Shown piece after piece: positions 29,176 through 37,603 of a DNA stretch of 64,000 nucleotides. Within the stretch, counting starts at the first letter, position 1. Every line of letters starts with the position of its first letter. The DNA is taken from positions 806,001 to 870,000 of the forward strand of contig JAWLBB010000001.1 in assembly GCA_041395105.1 (NCBI GenBank), written 5' to 3'. Below the pieces are notes generated by a model, which worked only from the letters and a program-made list of their open reading frames with translations, did not search any database and had not been told where the DNA came from. Made by a program: the position numbers and the translations under genes. This stretch comes from Opitutaceae bacterium. GTDB lineage: Bacteria > Verrucomicrobiota > Verrucomicrobiia > Opitutales > Opitutaceae.

Positions 29176-29361
29176 TCAATCAGCCGCGGGGCGCTTTTTC
29201 AGATACTCCGAGACCGCATCTCGAAGCACCCAGGCGAGACTGACCTTTTTCTTGGTCGCGATCTTCTCGAGGGCCTCCTTGTCCTCAGTGGAGATGCTGA
29301 GCGAAAGCCTGGTGACCGATTCGCCTGGAACAGGATGGCGGGATCGTGGCAACTGCTTCAT
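29176..29361 (-). CDS. CopG-type ribbon-helix-helix regulator
   Basis: The 61-residue protein has the RHH pattern: a beta strand VTRLSLSISTEDKEALEKIA followed by a helix-turn-helix (KKVSLAWVLRDAVSEYLKK). The ATG at 29361 is chosen because a perfect inverted repeat lies five bases upstream, in operator position, while the longer frame from 29397 would start inside or beyond it. It is the first gene of the minus-strand operon, 89 bp ahead of the giant helicase, and probably controls its own transcription and that of the defence genes. No toxin partner is adjacent, so an antitoxin role is unlikely. Confidence 0.8.
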   Translation of the reverse strand: MKQLPRSRHPVPGESVTRLSLSISTEDKEALEKIATKKKVSLAWVLRDAVSEYLKKRPAAD

Positions 29362-29365
29362 AATG

Positions 29366-29388
29366 CACCATAACGAATCATTATGGTG
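29366..29388. promoter_or_regulatory. Inverted-repeat operator in front of CopG and the defence operon
   Basis: CACCATAA and TTATGGTG form a perfect 8-bp inverted repeat with a 7-bp spacer, five bases upstream of the CopG start. Position and symmetry fit a dimer-pair site for a ribbon-helix-helix protein, so autorepression is likely. It would also set expression of the six genes downstream. Confidence 0.65.
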
Positions 29389-29397
29389 AAGAGGCAA

Positions 29398-29896
29398 GCC
29401 AATTGAGGTTCCTCTGTTATCCGAAGGGTGCCATGAGTACGGCGAACTATTACTGCGAGATTACTGCCAAAACAGGTGCCTCTACGTGCCTTCTCCTGCC
29501 AATTACTGCCAATAACAGAGAGCCTGCCCCACTCTGGAATGCAATATTCCTCTGATTTACAATAGGTTTCAGACCCGGCGGACTCGATTTCGACTCCCGC
29601 CGCCTCCACCCATTACGCTGCGGAAATCAGTGCGCGCCGTCAGCAGATCACGACGCGATTCTGCGAAAGACAATCATCCCGTCGTATCACCGAAAATCCG
29701 GGCAACCCGTAGAGCCACGTCCCAGCGGAGCCCTCACCTGTGATGGTCCGATATACAGCCCTGAGCTCTGCTAGCTACAAATTGAGCCCCACAAAACCCA
29801 AACCCGTAATGCTGCCTCCAAGCCGCTTCAGGTCTTTCGCGGCATCCTCTCACCATCCAATCTTGTAGATTGACGTTTATTCCCTAGACTACCAGT
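29398..29896. other. Gene-free junction between the two island modules
   Basis: About 500 bp separate the divergent CopG operon and the ImmA/IrrE gene. It contains the tmRNA 3'-end fragment at 29591-29612. The open frame at 29358-29609 on the minus strand is not a gene: it runs through the operator and the RNA fragment. Nothing else is recognised in the remaining bases. Confidence 0.6.
29591..29612 (+). other. tmRNA 3'-end fragment, probable attachment core
   Basis: The 22 bases consist of a T-loop TTCGACT, then CCCGC, CGCCTCC and ACC, which is how tmRNA (ssrA) genes end in many bacteria. The 5' part of the T-stem is not there (CTCGAT instead of GCGGG), so this is not a whole RNA gene. Such fragments mark attP or att sites of integrases that use ssrA. 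A tRNA with the same acceptor end is the alternative. Confidence 0.6.
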
Positions 29897-31051
29897 GTGA
29901 ATCGGATAGCCGTCAGTCCAAAAGTCCTCCGCTGGGCGCGGGAACGTGCCGGGCAGGCAGGGTCCGATCTAGAAACGAAGTTTCCGCACTTAGCTAAGTG
30001 GGAGGCTGAAGCGGCTCTGCCGACCCTGAAGCAGTTGGAGAATTTCGCCAAGGCAACTCGGGTGCCATTCGGATTCCTGTTTCTGCCAGAACCTCCGGAG
30101 ATACCTCTACCGTTTGCTGACTTCCGGACGTTGGTGAACCGACGCTCCCAGGGCATCAGCCCTGAGCTGATGGATACGATCCAGCTGATGCAGCGGCGGC
30201 AAGCCTGGCTACGGGACGAGCGAATTGAGGCAGGAGCCGAGCCGCTAACCTTTGTCGGTTCTGCAAAAACCTCCGAAAATCCGGCGTCGATCGGCCGGGA
30301 AATGCGGCGCGTGGTCGGCCTGGATGATGGCTGGGCGCAACGGGTATCCACCTGGACCGCGGCGATCGGCGAACTGCGTAGTGCAATTGAAAACCTTGGG
30401 GTGATGGCCGTAGTTAACGGCGTCGTCGGTAACAACACGCACCGCAAACTGGACGTGAATGAGTTTCGCGGCTTTGCCCTCAGCGATCCCTATGCTCCGC
30501 TGATATTCGTCAATGGAGCGGATGCGAAGTCTGCCCAAATGTTTACGCTCGCCCACGAACTGGCGCATCTTTGGCTAGGCGATGCCGGCGAGGGTCTGTC
30601 CGGTTTTGTGGGTCTGCAACCGGATGGGGGCGCGGTAGAGACTTTCTGCGACCAAGCAGCGGCCGAATTTCTTGTGCCCGCTGCCGAAATCCGGGCTACT
30701 TGGCCAGATATAGCGGACAGCGACGAACCTTTTGAGAAGCTAGCTCGGAAGTTCAAAGTCAGCCCGGTGGTCATTGGGCGGCGGGCGATGGACCTGCGCT
30801 TGGTAGATCGAGGCGAGTTCTTCAGCTTCTACCAGTATCACACGAAAAAGGAATTCCAAAAAAGGCAGACCGGAACGGGTGGCGACTTCTACAACAACCA
30901 GAATACTCGGGTTGGTCAGTTGTTTGCCACACATGTGATGCGGGCTGCGAAGGAAGGGAGGATCGGCTTTAAAGAAGCCTATGATCTGTCCGGCCTAAAC
31001 GGCGGCACATTTCAGAAATATGCACGCAAGCTAGGGGTTTCGCTTCCATGA
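29897..31051 (+). CDS. ImmA/IrrE-family metallopeptidase with XRE-like N-terminus
   Basis: The 384-residue protein starts at GTG 29897 (ATGs downstream would remove the conserved start VSPKVLRWARERAG). Residues 1-60 are the XRE-like part that typically precedes these peptidases (WEAEAALPTLKQLENFAKATRVPFGFLFL). The gluzincin motif HELAH with H220, E221 and H224 follows, then QAAAEFLVP. The C-terminal region ends in a DUF-like segment (GDFYNNQNTRVGQLFATHVMRA). Its stop overlaps the DUF4411 gene by 4 bp. In this two-gene arrangement the peptidase-type protein usually acts as the antitoxin or regulator. It reads away from the defence operon. Confidence 0.88.
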   Translation: MNRIAVSPKVLRWARERAGQAGSDLETKFPHLAKWEAEAALPTLKQLENFAKATRVPFGFLFLPEPPEIPLPFADFRTLVNRRSQGISPELMDTIQLMQRRQAWLRDERIEAGAEPLTFVGSAKTSENPASIGREMRRVVGLDDGWAQRVSTWTAAIGELRSAIENLGVMAVVNGVVGNNTHRKLDVNEFRGFALSDPYAPLIFVNGADAKSAQMFTLAHELAHLWLGDAGEGLSGFVGLQPDGGAVETFCDQAAAEFLVPAAEIRATWPDIADSDEPFEKLARKFKVSPVVIGRRAMDLRLVDRGEFFSFYQYHTKKEFQKRQTGTGGDFYNNQNTRVGQLFATHVMRAAKEGRIGFKEAYDLSGLNGGTFQKYARKLGVSLP

Positions 31052-31560
31052 GTGGCGCACCCAGCTACCTGATCGATTCAGATGTGCTGATTACAGCTAA
31101 GAATCGATACTACGCCTTTCAAATATGCCCGGGGTTCTGGGACAGCCTGTTGCACGGGCATACACTAGGGTGCGTGCACAGCATCGACAGGGTGAAACAG
31201 GAGTTGCTTAACGGAAGCCCCGATGACGATCTTGTGGAATGGGTCAACAACTCGGTTCCGGCAGGATTCTTCTACTCTTGTGGTAATCCCAAAGTCGTTG
31301 ATGCCTTCCGCGAAGTGATGCTGTGGGCACAACGACACGGCCAATACACCGATGCCGCAAAGGCGAAATTCGCCAGCGGAGCGGATGGCTGGCTTGTGGC
31401 CTTCAGCCAAATCAATGGTACGACCGTTGTTACTAATGAACAACCTGCACCCGACTCAAGGAAGGAAATCAAACTGCCGGACGTGTGCAACCAATTCTCT
31501 GTCCATAATGAGGATACCTTTTCGATGCTGCACCAGCTTGGCTTCCAGTACAGATTCTAG
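31048..31560 (+). CDS. DUF4411 PIN-like protein, probable toxin
   Basis: The 170-residue protein begins YLIDSDVLITAKNRYY and contains ASGADGWLVAF and TVVTNEQ, the acidic pattern of the PIN-like DUF4411 family. PIN proteins are metal-dependent ribonucleases, so the product would cleave RNA unless restrained by its partner. It is coupled by an ATGA overlap to the ImmA/IrrE gene, a pairing known from many genomic islands and read as a type II toxin-antitoxin-like module. The following 298 bp to the excisionase gene show nothing recognisable. Confidence 0.82.
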   Translation: MSGAPSYLIDSDVLITAKNRYYAFQICPGFWDSLLHGHTLGCVHSIDRVKQELLNGSPDDDLVEWVNNSVPAGFFYSCGNPKVVDAFREVMLWAQRHGQYTDAAKAKFASGADGWLVAFSQINGTTVVTNEQPAPDSRKEIKLPDVCNQFSVHNEDTFSMLHQLGFQYRF

Positions 31561-31858
31561 GAGAAAGCGATGGGGTCGGCCCTTTAGGAGACGTCATCAG
31601 GTTGATCTTGTCAGCTGGACAGAGGCGCAAGACTAGCCAACTTCGAGAGCCTATTTGAGGCATGAGCAAAAGGGGTCAGCCCTGAATGGCCCCACGATAA
31701 GGGGAGATTCCGGGTCACATTTGCTTGTCAATCGACCATCGGGCACTTTGGCAGCGGGTGTTTCAACAAGCAGACGACCTAGCACTAAAACCCGGGACTA
31801 TCCTTGGACTCGAGGATCTGTGGGCGGTGCCGTCGGCGCTGTGATTTGTGAGAGTCCG

Positions 31859-32107
31859 TCAAGTTTTGGGGGAGAAGAAAGGGTCGTCCGTGGCCACGGG
31901 CTCCATCAGTCGATCGAGATCGGTGATTTTGAAGTAGGACTGGCCCCGCCAACGTCGGACTTGCATTCCGTGCTCTTTGATGAAGTCGGAAAACGTGTTC
32001 TTGCTCATGTCCAGGTACTCCCCGGCCGCGCGCAAACCTCGGATGTAACCGCGCATCTTCTTGTCCTTTGCGGTGCTCCTGTTTTGCCTCGGTTCCATTT
32101 CCGGCAT
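31859..32107 (-). CDS. Small MerR-like excisionase/DNA-binding protein
   Basis: The 82-residue product holds a winged-helix HTH_17-like segment (MRGYIRGLRAAGEYLDMSKNTFSDFIKEHGMQVRRWRGQSYFKITDLDRLM), the pattern of excisionase-family proteins. The real start may be the internal ATG at 32053. It follows the second integrase on the same strand by about 70 bp, the normal int-xis arrangement, so it probably directs excision with that integrase. Confidence 0.75.
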   Translation of the reverse strand: MPEMEPRQNRSTAKDKKMRGYIRGLRAAGEYLDMSKNTFSDFIKEHGMQVRRWRGQSYFKITDLDRLMEPVATDDPFFSPKT

Positions 32108-32175
32108 AGATCGTGGCGGAGTCGACTTAGGCAGTCCAGAGCGGATGCCGGTTCTGTTCGAGACTTCCCGACTGA

Positions 32176-33204
32176 TCAGATGGACTCAGCATCCAATCCG
32201 AGGTGAAGATAGCGGGCTGTGGCGGCCTGGGAATTGTGACCCGCAAAGATCCGGCAATCCTCGAGACTGAATCCATCTTTCCTCCACTGGCTGATGCGGG
32301 TATGGCGCAGGCCGTGGAACGTCAGGCCCTCGAGGCCGAGCCGGTTGAGTTCCCGCTTGAAGTAGACGGAGAACTTTGACCGCTTGCTCACATCCTGTAA
32401 CTCCTCCCGTTCCTCGGGAAACAGGTAGGGCCCGTCTGCCAGGGGAACCGCGGCCAGCGCAGCACGCAGCTCAGGCGTGATCGGCAGGCTGACACGGCGG
32501 TCCCGCTTCTCGGTCCAGACCACGATGGTGTTGGGCTTGATGCTGGCCCACTCGAGCTGGATCACATCGCCAAGGCGCAGGGCCGTGGCATAGGAGATCC
32601 CCGCAACAGCCCGCCAGAATCCATCCAGCCCGGTCAGGAGCCGCTGGATTTCCTCGGGAGTGTAAGGTCTCACCTTCTTGGGTTCGCGTTGATCGTGGCT
32701 CAATCTGCGCAGGTCCACGACCACCAGCCGGGACGGGTTGCCGTGGATGTAGCCCTTGGCCGCCATGAAGGCGTAGAGCGACCGGATTGCGGAGAGCTGC
32801 CGCTCCCGGGTCTTGGCCCCGGCCTTGCCCTTGGCGTTGATGAAGGCGTTGATCTCCTTCTCGGCCACTTCACCTGGCGCCCTGCCCTCAAGGTCTGCGT
32901 CGGCCAACCAGGATGACAGGATGATCCGGTTGCGCCGGATCGTCAAAGCGGATTGGCCCACGGTGTCGGCCCATTCGGCCCACTCGTCCACCGCCTTGGC
33001 CAGGGTCATGCCGTGGCCGGCGATCAGGGTCGGGATGGTGCGCCGGCCGGCATCACCGGCCTTCGAGGCGTGTTCGATCTGCTCCAGGTTGAGGTCCTTA
33101 ACCATCTGGCGGGCCTCCTTATCGGAGCGGGTCTTCAGGGAGATGCGGCGGCCGCCTACCCTGACGTACTTGTAGCCGTTATCGGCTCGGGTTTTGATTC
33201 TCAT
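32176..33204 (-). CDS. Second tyrosine-recombinase integrase
   Basis: The 342-residue protein has an N-terminal arm-binding strand region (MRIKTRADNGYKYVRVGGRRISLKT), a core-binding domain (TLAKAVDEWAEWADTVG...), and a catalytic domain with Arg in YATALRLGDVIQLEW, a canonical HGLRHTR box, and the His and Tyr of AGHNSQAATARYLHL. The ATG at 33204 is supported by GGAGG nine bases upstream; a start at 33225 would lie within that site. Its likely target is the tmRNA-like core at 29591, since the tRNA-Pro cores are next to the other integrase. That assignment is inference. Confidence 0.92.
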   Translation of the reverse strand: MRIKTRADNGYKYVRVGGRRISLKTRSDKEARQMVKDLNLEQIEHASKAGDAGRRTIPTLIAGHGMTLAKAVDEWAEWADTVGQSALTIRRNRIILSSWLADADLEGRAPGEVAEKEINAFINAKGKAGAKTRERQLSAIRSLYAFMAAKGYIHGNPSRLVVVDLRRLSHDQREPKKVRPYTPEEIQRLLTGLDGFWRAVAGISYATALRLGDVIQLEWASIKPNTIVVWTEKRDRRVSLPITPELRAALAAVPLADGPYLFPEEREELQDVSKRSKFSVYFKRELNRLGLEGLTFHGLRHTRISQWRKDGFSLEDCRIFAGHNSQAATARYLHLGLDAESI

Positions 33205-33432
33205 GGTCTTTATCCTCCGAAGCATCTCACACGGGTTCTCGGATCAAAGGCCGCCAGCCGATGACGATGACGCTCTCGCATACGGGAGAGAGGCAAACAA
33301 CCTCCCTGAGGTTATTGAAGCCAGCCAAGAGGCCACACGGACGAAGAATGACCACGCGACTGATTCGACAGGAGCCTGTTTGCCGGAACCGTGGCCGGGC
33401 GACGATGCCCGCGAGTCTGTTTTGTCAAGCGT

Positions 33433-33723
33433 CTAGGAAGTCTGGCCCAAGATTGCCTGTTCTAGGGTCTCCGCCACGGCGTTTGCACCCTTCTTGTAGA
33501 CTGTCACGCAAAGTAGCTCGCCGTTCAGAATAACGCTCCAGAATCTAGTCGGCCACCCTGAAGAATCCACATACCGTTGAACTCTGATATTGACGGGGGT
33601 GCCTGCGCGATCGGTTACGGAGGGTCTTTGCACTGCGCTATACCCGGTGCAGTGCCGCGCGACTTCAATTGCGTCCTTTGAATCGCCCCGAACCTCGTTC
33701 ACTTCTTTGGTATTGGCCTTCAT
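33433..33723 (-). CDS. Hypothetical protein
   Basis: The 96-residue protein is not recognised. It has an N-terminal basic and acidic helix (TKEVNEVRGDSKDAIEVARHC) and a beta-rich second half (TPVNIRVQRYVDSSGWPTRF, SVILNGELLCVTVYKKGANAV), resembling small cytosolic proteins of mobile elements. It lies about 230 bp upstream of the second integrase on the same strand. No signal peptide or membrane segment is visible. Confidence 0.55.
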   Translation of the reverse strand: MKANTKEVNEVRGDSKDAIEVARHCTGYSAVQRPSVTDRAGTPVNIRVQRYVDSSGWPTRFWSVILNGELLCVTVYKKGANAVAETLEQAILGQTS

Positions 33724-34221
33724 TAACGCCAGTGAAGAGGGGTATGGTTTGGATGCCCGTAATCATCTCTATCCTGCTGTGATTAAGCACCTTGCTAAGA
33801 ATCTTGGCAGGATGAAACGTTAAGTCTCCATTTTCGATATGTGCACACATTGTTCTCAATATGTCTCCTGCAGAAGGACAGTTAGGGCATGCTTATGCCC
33901 TAACACCAGAGGACATGAGCTTCGGAGCGATCGCTAGAGCAGAGGCGCTGAGAAAAAAAGAGGGGGGGAGGGGGCCGGGGAATCGCCGCCTTTCATCCCT
34001 GAAATACATAGGCCCTCCGTGAGAACTTTGCTGCAAAAAGGTTTCAGCTACATTCAGTATATTATGAATTTCCAATCAACCAGACTAGGTCCGACTATCG
34101 AATCGAACGGTTCATGTTCGGGGCAAAGACGAACAGAGAATGAGTATGGCATTACTCTATTCGATCCGTGCGACCTGAGCGGTATGAATCTCAAGAAAAC
34201 GGTACAGATTTCCTATGGGCT
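33724..34221. other. Gene-free stretch with palindrome and G-tract in replication module
   Basis: These ~500 bp are lower in GC than the surroundings and hold no convincing gene. They contain the perfect inverted repeat at 33881-33904 and a purine run at 33952-33980 (seven A, then G-tracts of 7, 5 and 4) that could form a G-quadruplex. Placement beside the element's helicase and primase genes makes a replication origin possible but unproven. Confidence 0.5.
33881..33904. repeat. Perfect 10-bp inverted repeat, GCTT loop
   Basis: GTTAGGGCAT and ATGCCCTAAC pair perfectly around GCTT. There is no T-run on either side, so it is not a standard terminator. It may be an operator or part of an element origin. 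Confidence 0.7.
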
Positions 34222-35862
34222 TTAGTCGCAGATCGCACAGGCCGCAAAGCTGTAGTAATTCACATTTATACTCTTTCTAAACTCTTGCCTGTATTCCTCC
34301 TTGGTGACTCGGGTAACATGAATTCCCTCCGCCACAAACACTTCTCCGTCCTTAAAAAACCGACTCATGATCTTGCCGATAACCTTGCGACCTTGAGCCT
34401 CATCGAAACTCTGAAGACCCGGAATCTGTATATCCCGTTCCTCACAGAGCTGGAATAGGTCAGTTGCGGTAAGTTCCTTCGCAGGGTCCACAGATTCTGT
34501 TAAAGCAGTAGCAACTATTCTCAACCACGAGAGGCCGGGGTTACTGACCCGCCCTTGCGCCTGTTCGTGTCCATCCATGAGAGGGCCGCACTTCAAGAGA
34601 TTCTGACAAATCCAGTCTAGATTCTGCGCCCATCCCCGAAAATCATGACGGACCTCGCTAGTTTTTGGACGGCCGTGCCCTGCCCAAGCCTTTACAACGG
34701 CGAAGACACAGCCTAGGTAATATGCTTGATTGCCTTTAACATGTGAAAGAAGGTCACCTTCAGCGTACTCTTTGAACCGCCTCCCTTTGGGCTTTCTGAT
34801 GCGAATGATCGTTGATCGGTTCGCCAAGTCGCGAGTTGTCTCAAAGCCATTGCTCGTGACCTGGAATAGCACTCCGCGTGAATCCACCATTACCTCTCCT
34901 CGGTGCGGGACGCGAGCGGCCACGGGACCATCTGCGGTGACTACTGCCTCTAGGAACTGCGTATTCATTCTCCCTCTGAGATTATCGAGCAGAAGAAACG
35001 TCTTCCCAGAAACCAACGCCGTAGAGATTGATTCATCAACGCTGCCAACCCCTCCATTCCGCTGGCCAATGATATACGGAAGTTCTCCATAGACAGCCGC
35101 CACGACTTTCTGACGGTAAGTCTTCCCTGACTGGGACGCATCTGCTTCTGAAACGTCGACAGGTACAGAAGATTGCAGCCATCCGCCAATTTTCAGGGCT
35201 GGTGTAATCAAGGATGCCATCGCACGAGCACGGTCACCGTCGGATTGGAAGTCGAAGTCCTGAACCAATTCTCTCAGCGATTGAACGGCCCGCTCGAGTG
35301 GCACATCCGGTGGCAACTCCCCAGATGAAACAAGCGTTCCTCCGTTTGCATCATGATAGCCCGGCCCTAATACGTTACCGGTCGTCCCGGTCGGAACGAT
35401 GACCGGCGATCCCGTGATCAGCGCTACCGGTGGCAGTAGATTCTGAGCTTCAGAGGTTGCGAGAAGCGCTTTTGCCATATCATTCGGGCAAGTTGCCGGC
35501 TTAAGGACCATCTCGTTATAGCGTCCCATTCGCCAAGCGAGTACTAGATGTCCGAAACCTTCTATTCTCGATCGGAAAGCCTCAGGCTGGACGATGGCCA
35601 AGGTATGCCCGCGATGGTCTATTACCAATTCCATGACTCTCCCCGCACGAACAAACATCCGTCTCGTGGGAGAGATACCGGAGAAGATCTGCTGGGCTGA
35701 TTCCGAAATGGATACATCGCCCGATGGTAAGACCCAAAACTGATTTTTCCTTCCAGAATCCGCCGATTGTGAGGGATCGCAGAACGAACCTTCGACAGGG
35801 TCTGGACGTGCGATTTCCTCGGCAACGCTCGGATCAAGGAGATTTTGCAGAGACTGTTTCAA
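34222..35862 (-). CDS. P-loop replication helicase-like protein of the element
   Basis: The 546-residue protein resembles the helicase half of phage and plasmid primase-helicases. It contains a P-loop-like SEADASQSGKTYRQKVVAAV, an acidic Walker B-like KTFLLLDNLRGRMN, and FQVTSNGFETTRDLANRSTIIRI, which matches sensor 1 and arginine-finger regions of DUF927/D5-type ATPases. The segment NVLGPGYHDANGGTLVSSG recurs in such proteins. It lies directly downstream of the Toprim primase on the same strand with a 42-bp gap, so primase and helicase are probably made together for element replication. Confidence 0.7.
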   Translation of the reverse strand: MKQSLQNLLDPSVAEEIARPDPVEGSFCDPSQSADSGRKNQFWVLPSGDVSISESAQQIFSGISPTRRMFVRAGRVMELVIDHRGHTLAIVQPEAFRSRIEGFGHLVLAWRMGRYNEMVLKPATCPNDMAKALLATSEAQNLLPPVALITGSPVIVPTGTTGNVLGPGYHDANGGTLVSSGELPPDVPLERAVQSLRELVQDFDFQSDGDRARAMASLITPALKIGGWLQSSVPVDVSEADASQSGKTYRQKVVAAVYGELPYIIGQRNGGVGSVDESISTALVSGKTFLLLDNLRGRMNTQFLEAVVTADGPVAARVPHRGEVMVDSRGVLFQVTSNGFETTRDLANRSTIIRIRKPKGRRFKEYAEGDLLSHVKGNQAYYLGCVFAVVKAWAGHGRPKTSEVRHDFRGWAQNLDWICQNLLKCGPLMDGHEQAQGRVSNPGLSWLRIVATALTESVDPAKELTATDLFQLCEERDIQIPGLQSFDEAQGRKVIGKIMSRFFKDGEVFVAEGIHVTRVTKEEYRQEFRKSINVNYYSFAACAICD

Positions 35863-35904
35863 TTTCTTGAAGCCCCATGCATCTTCCTAGAGGCTGGGTG
35901 ATTG

Positions 35905-37080
35905 CTATGAGGCATCTTCGATGAGAGCTATATCTAGTTCTTCTTGCTCCCAATTCTGGCCATCCAGTGGAGGAGCGACTTTGGAAGTCCAGCAGTTTGT
36001 AGCGAGAGCGTCTGGCACATTGCTGGCACTTGCTGCCATCAGAACGTCGGAGAGATCGGAACCGCTAAGGTTCAGCCAAGGATCAAGAGACACTCTACTC
36101 ACCTTTCGTGCTCCCAGTCGGTAGAATTCGCGGGCCCAGGAGCTACAAGCCTGTTCTCCAGCTCGATCCCTGTGCGGGTAAATGACTACCTCACGATCGT
36201 CAATAAACTGGCCCGATTCCTCTGCAAGACGAGAGACTCCTGCGCCGAGGATCCCAACTGGAGTGTACATTTTGGATGTATCCGTGAGAATGCTCCAGAT
36301 AGCGATGAAGTCTGGCTCGCCCTCGGCAACTAGCAGTATAGAGTCGGGAACTGCTAGGTGAATGCCGACAGGCCAGGATTTGGAGGAGTGCTTTAGGGAG
36401 CGGGACTTCGGTGTTCCATCGAGGCAATTCCAGTTCTTGCCATCGAGTCGACGGGCCGAGACGTTTCGCTGCATGGGATCAAGCACGAGCCACGCACGAA
36501 CCTGTTCCCATGAATTGCTCCGGGACATACGGTCAGGCATTGTAGCAAATCCAAGACATCCGGCCGTAGCCGCCCTCTTTATTCCCTGCATCGAGGGCCA
36601 TTTTCGCACGGCTGCCAAAGCCCTGTGATCAAGTTCGGTTCCTTCGCTAAAGTCGCAGGGCAGCTCGATCTTTGACTGACCTGATTTCGGTTTCGACCCA
36701 ATTCGAGACCGAAAAGCCCCCGAGTTTTGGGCGGACGACTCAGGTTGGCGAGGTCTCGCTCGCAAGAATGAGACGGCTGCCGCAAAATCGCAGTCCAAAG
36801 CGATCTGAATGAATTTGAATACATCACCTTTGAGGCCGGTTGCGTGGTCTTTGAATGCTTTTCCGTTTTCGAAGATGGAGAAGGATGGGTTTCGGTCTTC
36901 GCGAAAAGGTGAGGATACAACTCCATCATGAACAGGCTGCGGCGGTGGAAGACCAAGGGAGGTCCAGACCATAAAGATTGAGTTGGCTTCCTTTAGAAGA
37001 CGTAGGTCATATGGCTTGTCTGGAAATCGATTACGGGCGCCGTTATCGTCCAGCGGCGAAGAGATCCCCATGGTCTTCAC
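35905..37080 (-). CDS. Toprim primase with metal-free CHC2-like domain
   Basis: The 391-residue protein looks like a DnaG-type primase of a mobile element. Residues about 50-105 follow the CHC2 zinc-domain pattern (SPFREDRNPSFSIFENGKAF ... GDVFKFIQIAL), but the Cys and His ligands are replaced. The Toprim domain follows, with LLVAEGEPDFIAIW providing the catalytic Glu and VVIYPHRDRAGEQA in place of the usual DxD motif; the second acidic pair is partly altered. It overlaps the upstream 98-residue gene by 4 bp. Activity as a primer synthase is plausible but weakened by these changes. Confidence 0.75.
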   Translation of the reverse strand: MKTMGISSPLDDNGARNRFPDKPYDLRLLKEANSIFMVWTSLGLPPPQPVHDGVVSSPFREDRNPSFSIFENGKAFKDHATGLKGDVFKFIQIALDCDFAAAVSFLRARPRQPESSAQNSGAFRSRIGSKPKSGQSKIELPCDFSEGTELDHRALAAVRKWPSMQGIKRAATAGCLGFATMPDRMSRSNSWEQVRAWLVLDPMQRNVSARRLDGKNWNCLDGTPKSRSLKHSSKSWPVGIHLAVPDSILLVAEGEPDFIAIWSILTDTSKMYTPVGILGAGVSRLAEESGQFIDDREVVIYPHRDRAGEQACSSWAREFYRLGARKVSRVSLDPWLNLSGSDLSDVLMAASASNVPDALATNCWTSKVAPPLDGQNWEQEELDIALIEDAS

Positions 37081-37373
37081 GATGACTTCTTTCCTTCCAG
37101 TGCTTTTCGGATTTCACGTTGAGCTCGGAGTCGTCGTTCCTGGCGGGTGCTGAGACCGAGCAGAGAGGCTCGCTTTGACGCTGGCAGTTGCCAGAAGATT
37201 GCCTCGGCGAACGCCATATGCTGTTGTGTCGCGGCAGTCTGAATCTTGGCAGCCTCAGCCAATTCCCTTATAGCTCTGGCTAACTCGAGTGCATACATTT
37301 TGTCCGCCTCAAGGCCCTGTGGCATTTTGGTATAGGGGTTCTCCGACATTAGCGAGGTAGGTTCCGTGGCCAA
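37077..37373 (-). CDS. Hypothetical helical protein of the replication module
   Basis: The 98-residue protein is largely alpha-helical by composition (AALELARAIRELAEAA-like stretches, then a basic tail RQERRLRAQREIRKALEGKK). Its stop overlaps the primase start by 4 bp, which supports translation as part of that operon. It is not recognised; an accessory DNA-binding role would be a guess. Confidence 0.6.
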   Translation of the reverse strand: MATEPTSLMSENPYTKMPQGLEADKMYALELARAIRELAEAAKIQTAATQQHMAFAEAIFWQLPASKRASLLGLSTRQERRLRAQREIRKALEGKKSS

Positions 37374-37570
37374 AGGAGGTCGAGGTCCCCCTCCGAAATC
37401 TGTCTGAAGGCGAGAAGCCTAAGCCAATGTGCGCATGCTCGTAGAGAGAACTTAAGCATATGCCGGCTGTTCACTTCGTCGTAACAGTGCGTTGTCGCGA
37501 GTCTAGGTCCCCATTCTTTGATAATCTTCACGACTTCGAAGAGGTCCGAGAAGTAGCTCGCGCGTTTCAC
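37349..37570 (-). CDS. Hypothetical small protein
   Basis: The 73-residue frame (MKRASYFSDLFEVVKIIKEWG ... LLWPRNLPR) overlaps the start of the next gene by 25 bp and lies between two genes of the same strand. It is not recognised. Gene status rests only on its position and on the absence of another candidate in the gap. Confidence 0.4.
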   Translation of the reverse strand: MKRASYFSDLFEVVKIIKEWGPRLATTHCYDEVNSRHMLKFSLRACAHWLRLLAFRQISEGDLDLLWPRNLPR

Positions 37571-37603
37571 AGAATCCCATTCCGAATAGATGGGCGGCTC
37601 TGC

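Noticed and set aside
29358..29609. 83-residue minus-strand frame upstream of CopG
   Set aside because: It crosses the operator and the tmRNA fragment; the N-terminal sequence is the typical false translation of an RNA 3' end.
34168..34458. 96-residue plus-strand frame
   Set aside because: It is mostly antisense to the end of the element helicase gene and has no recognisable domain.
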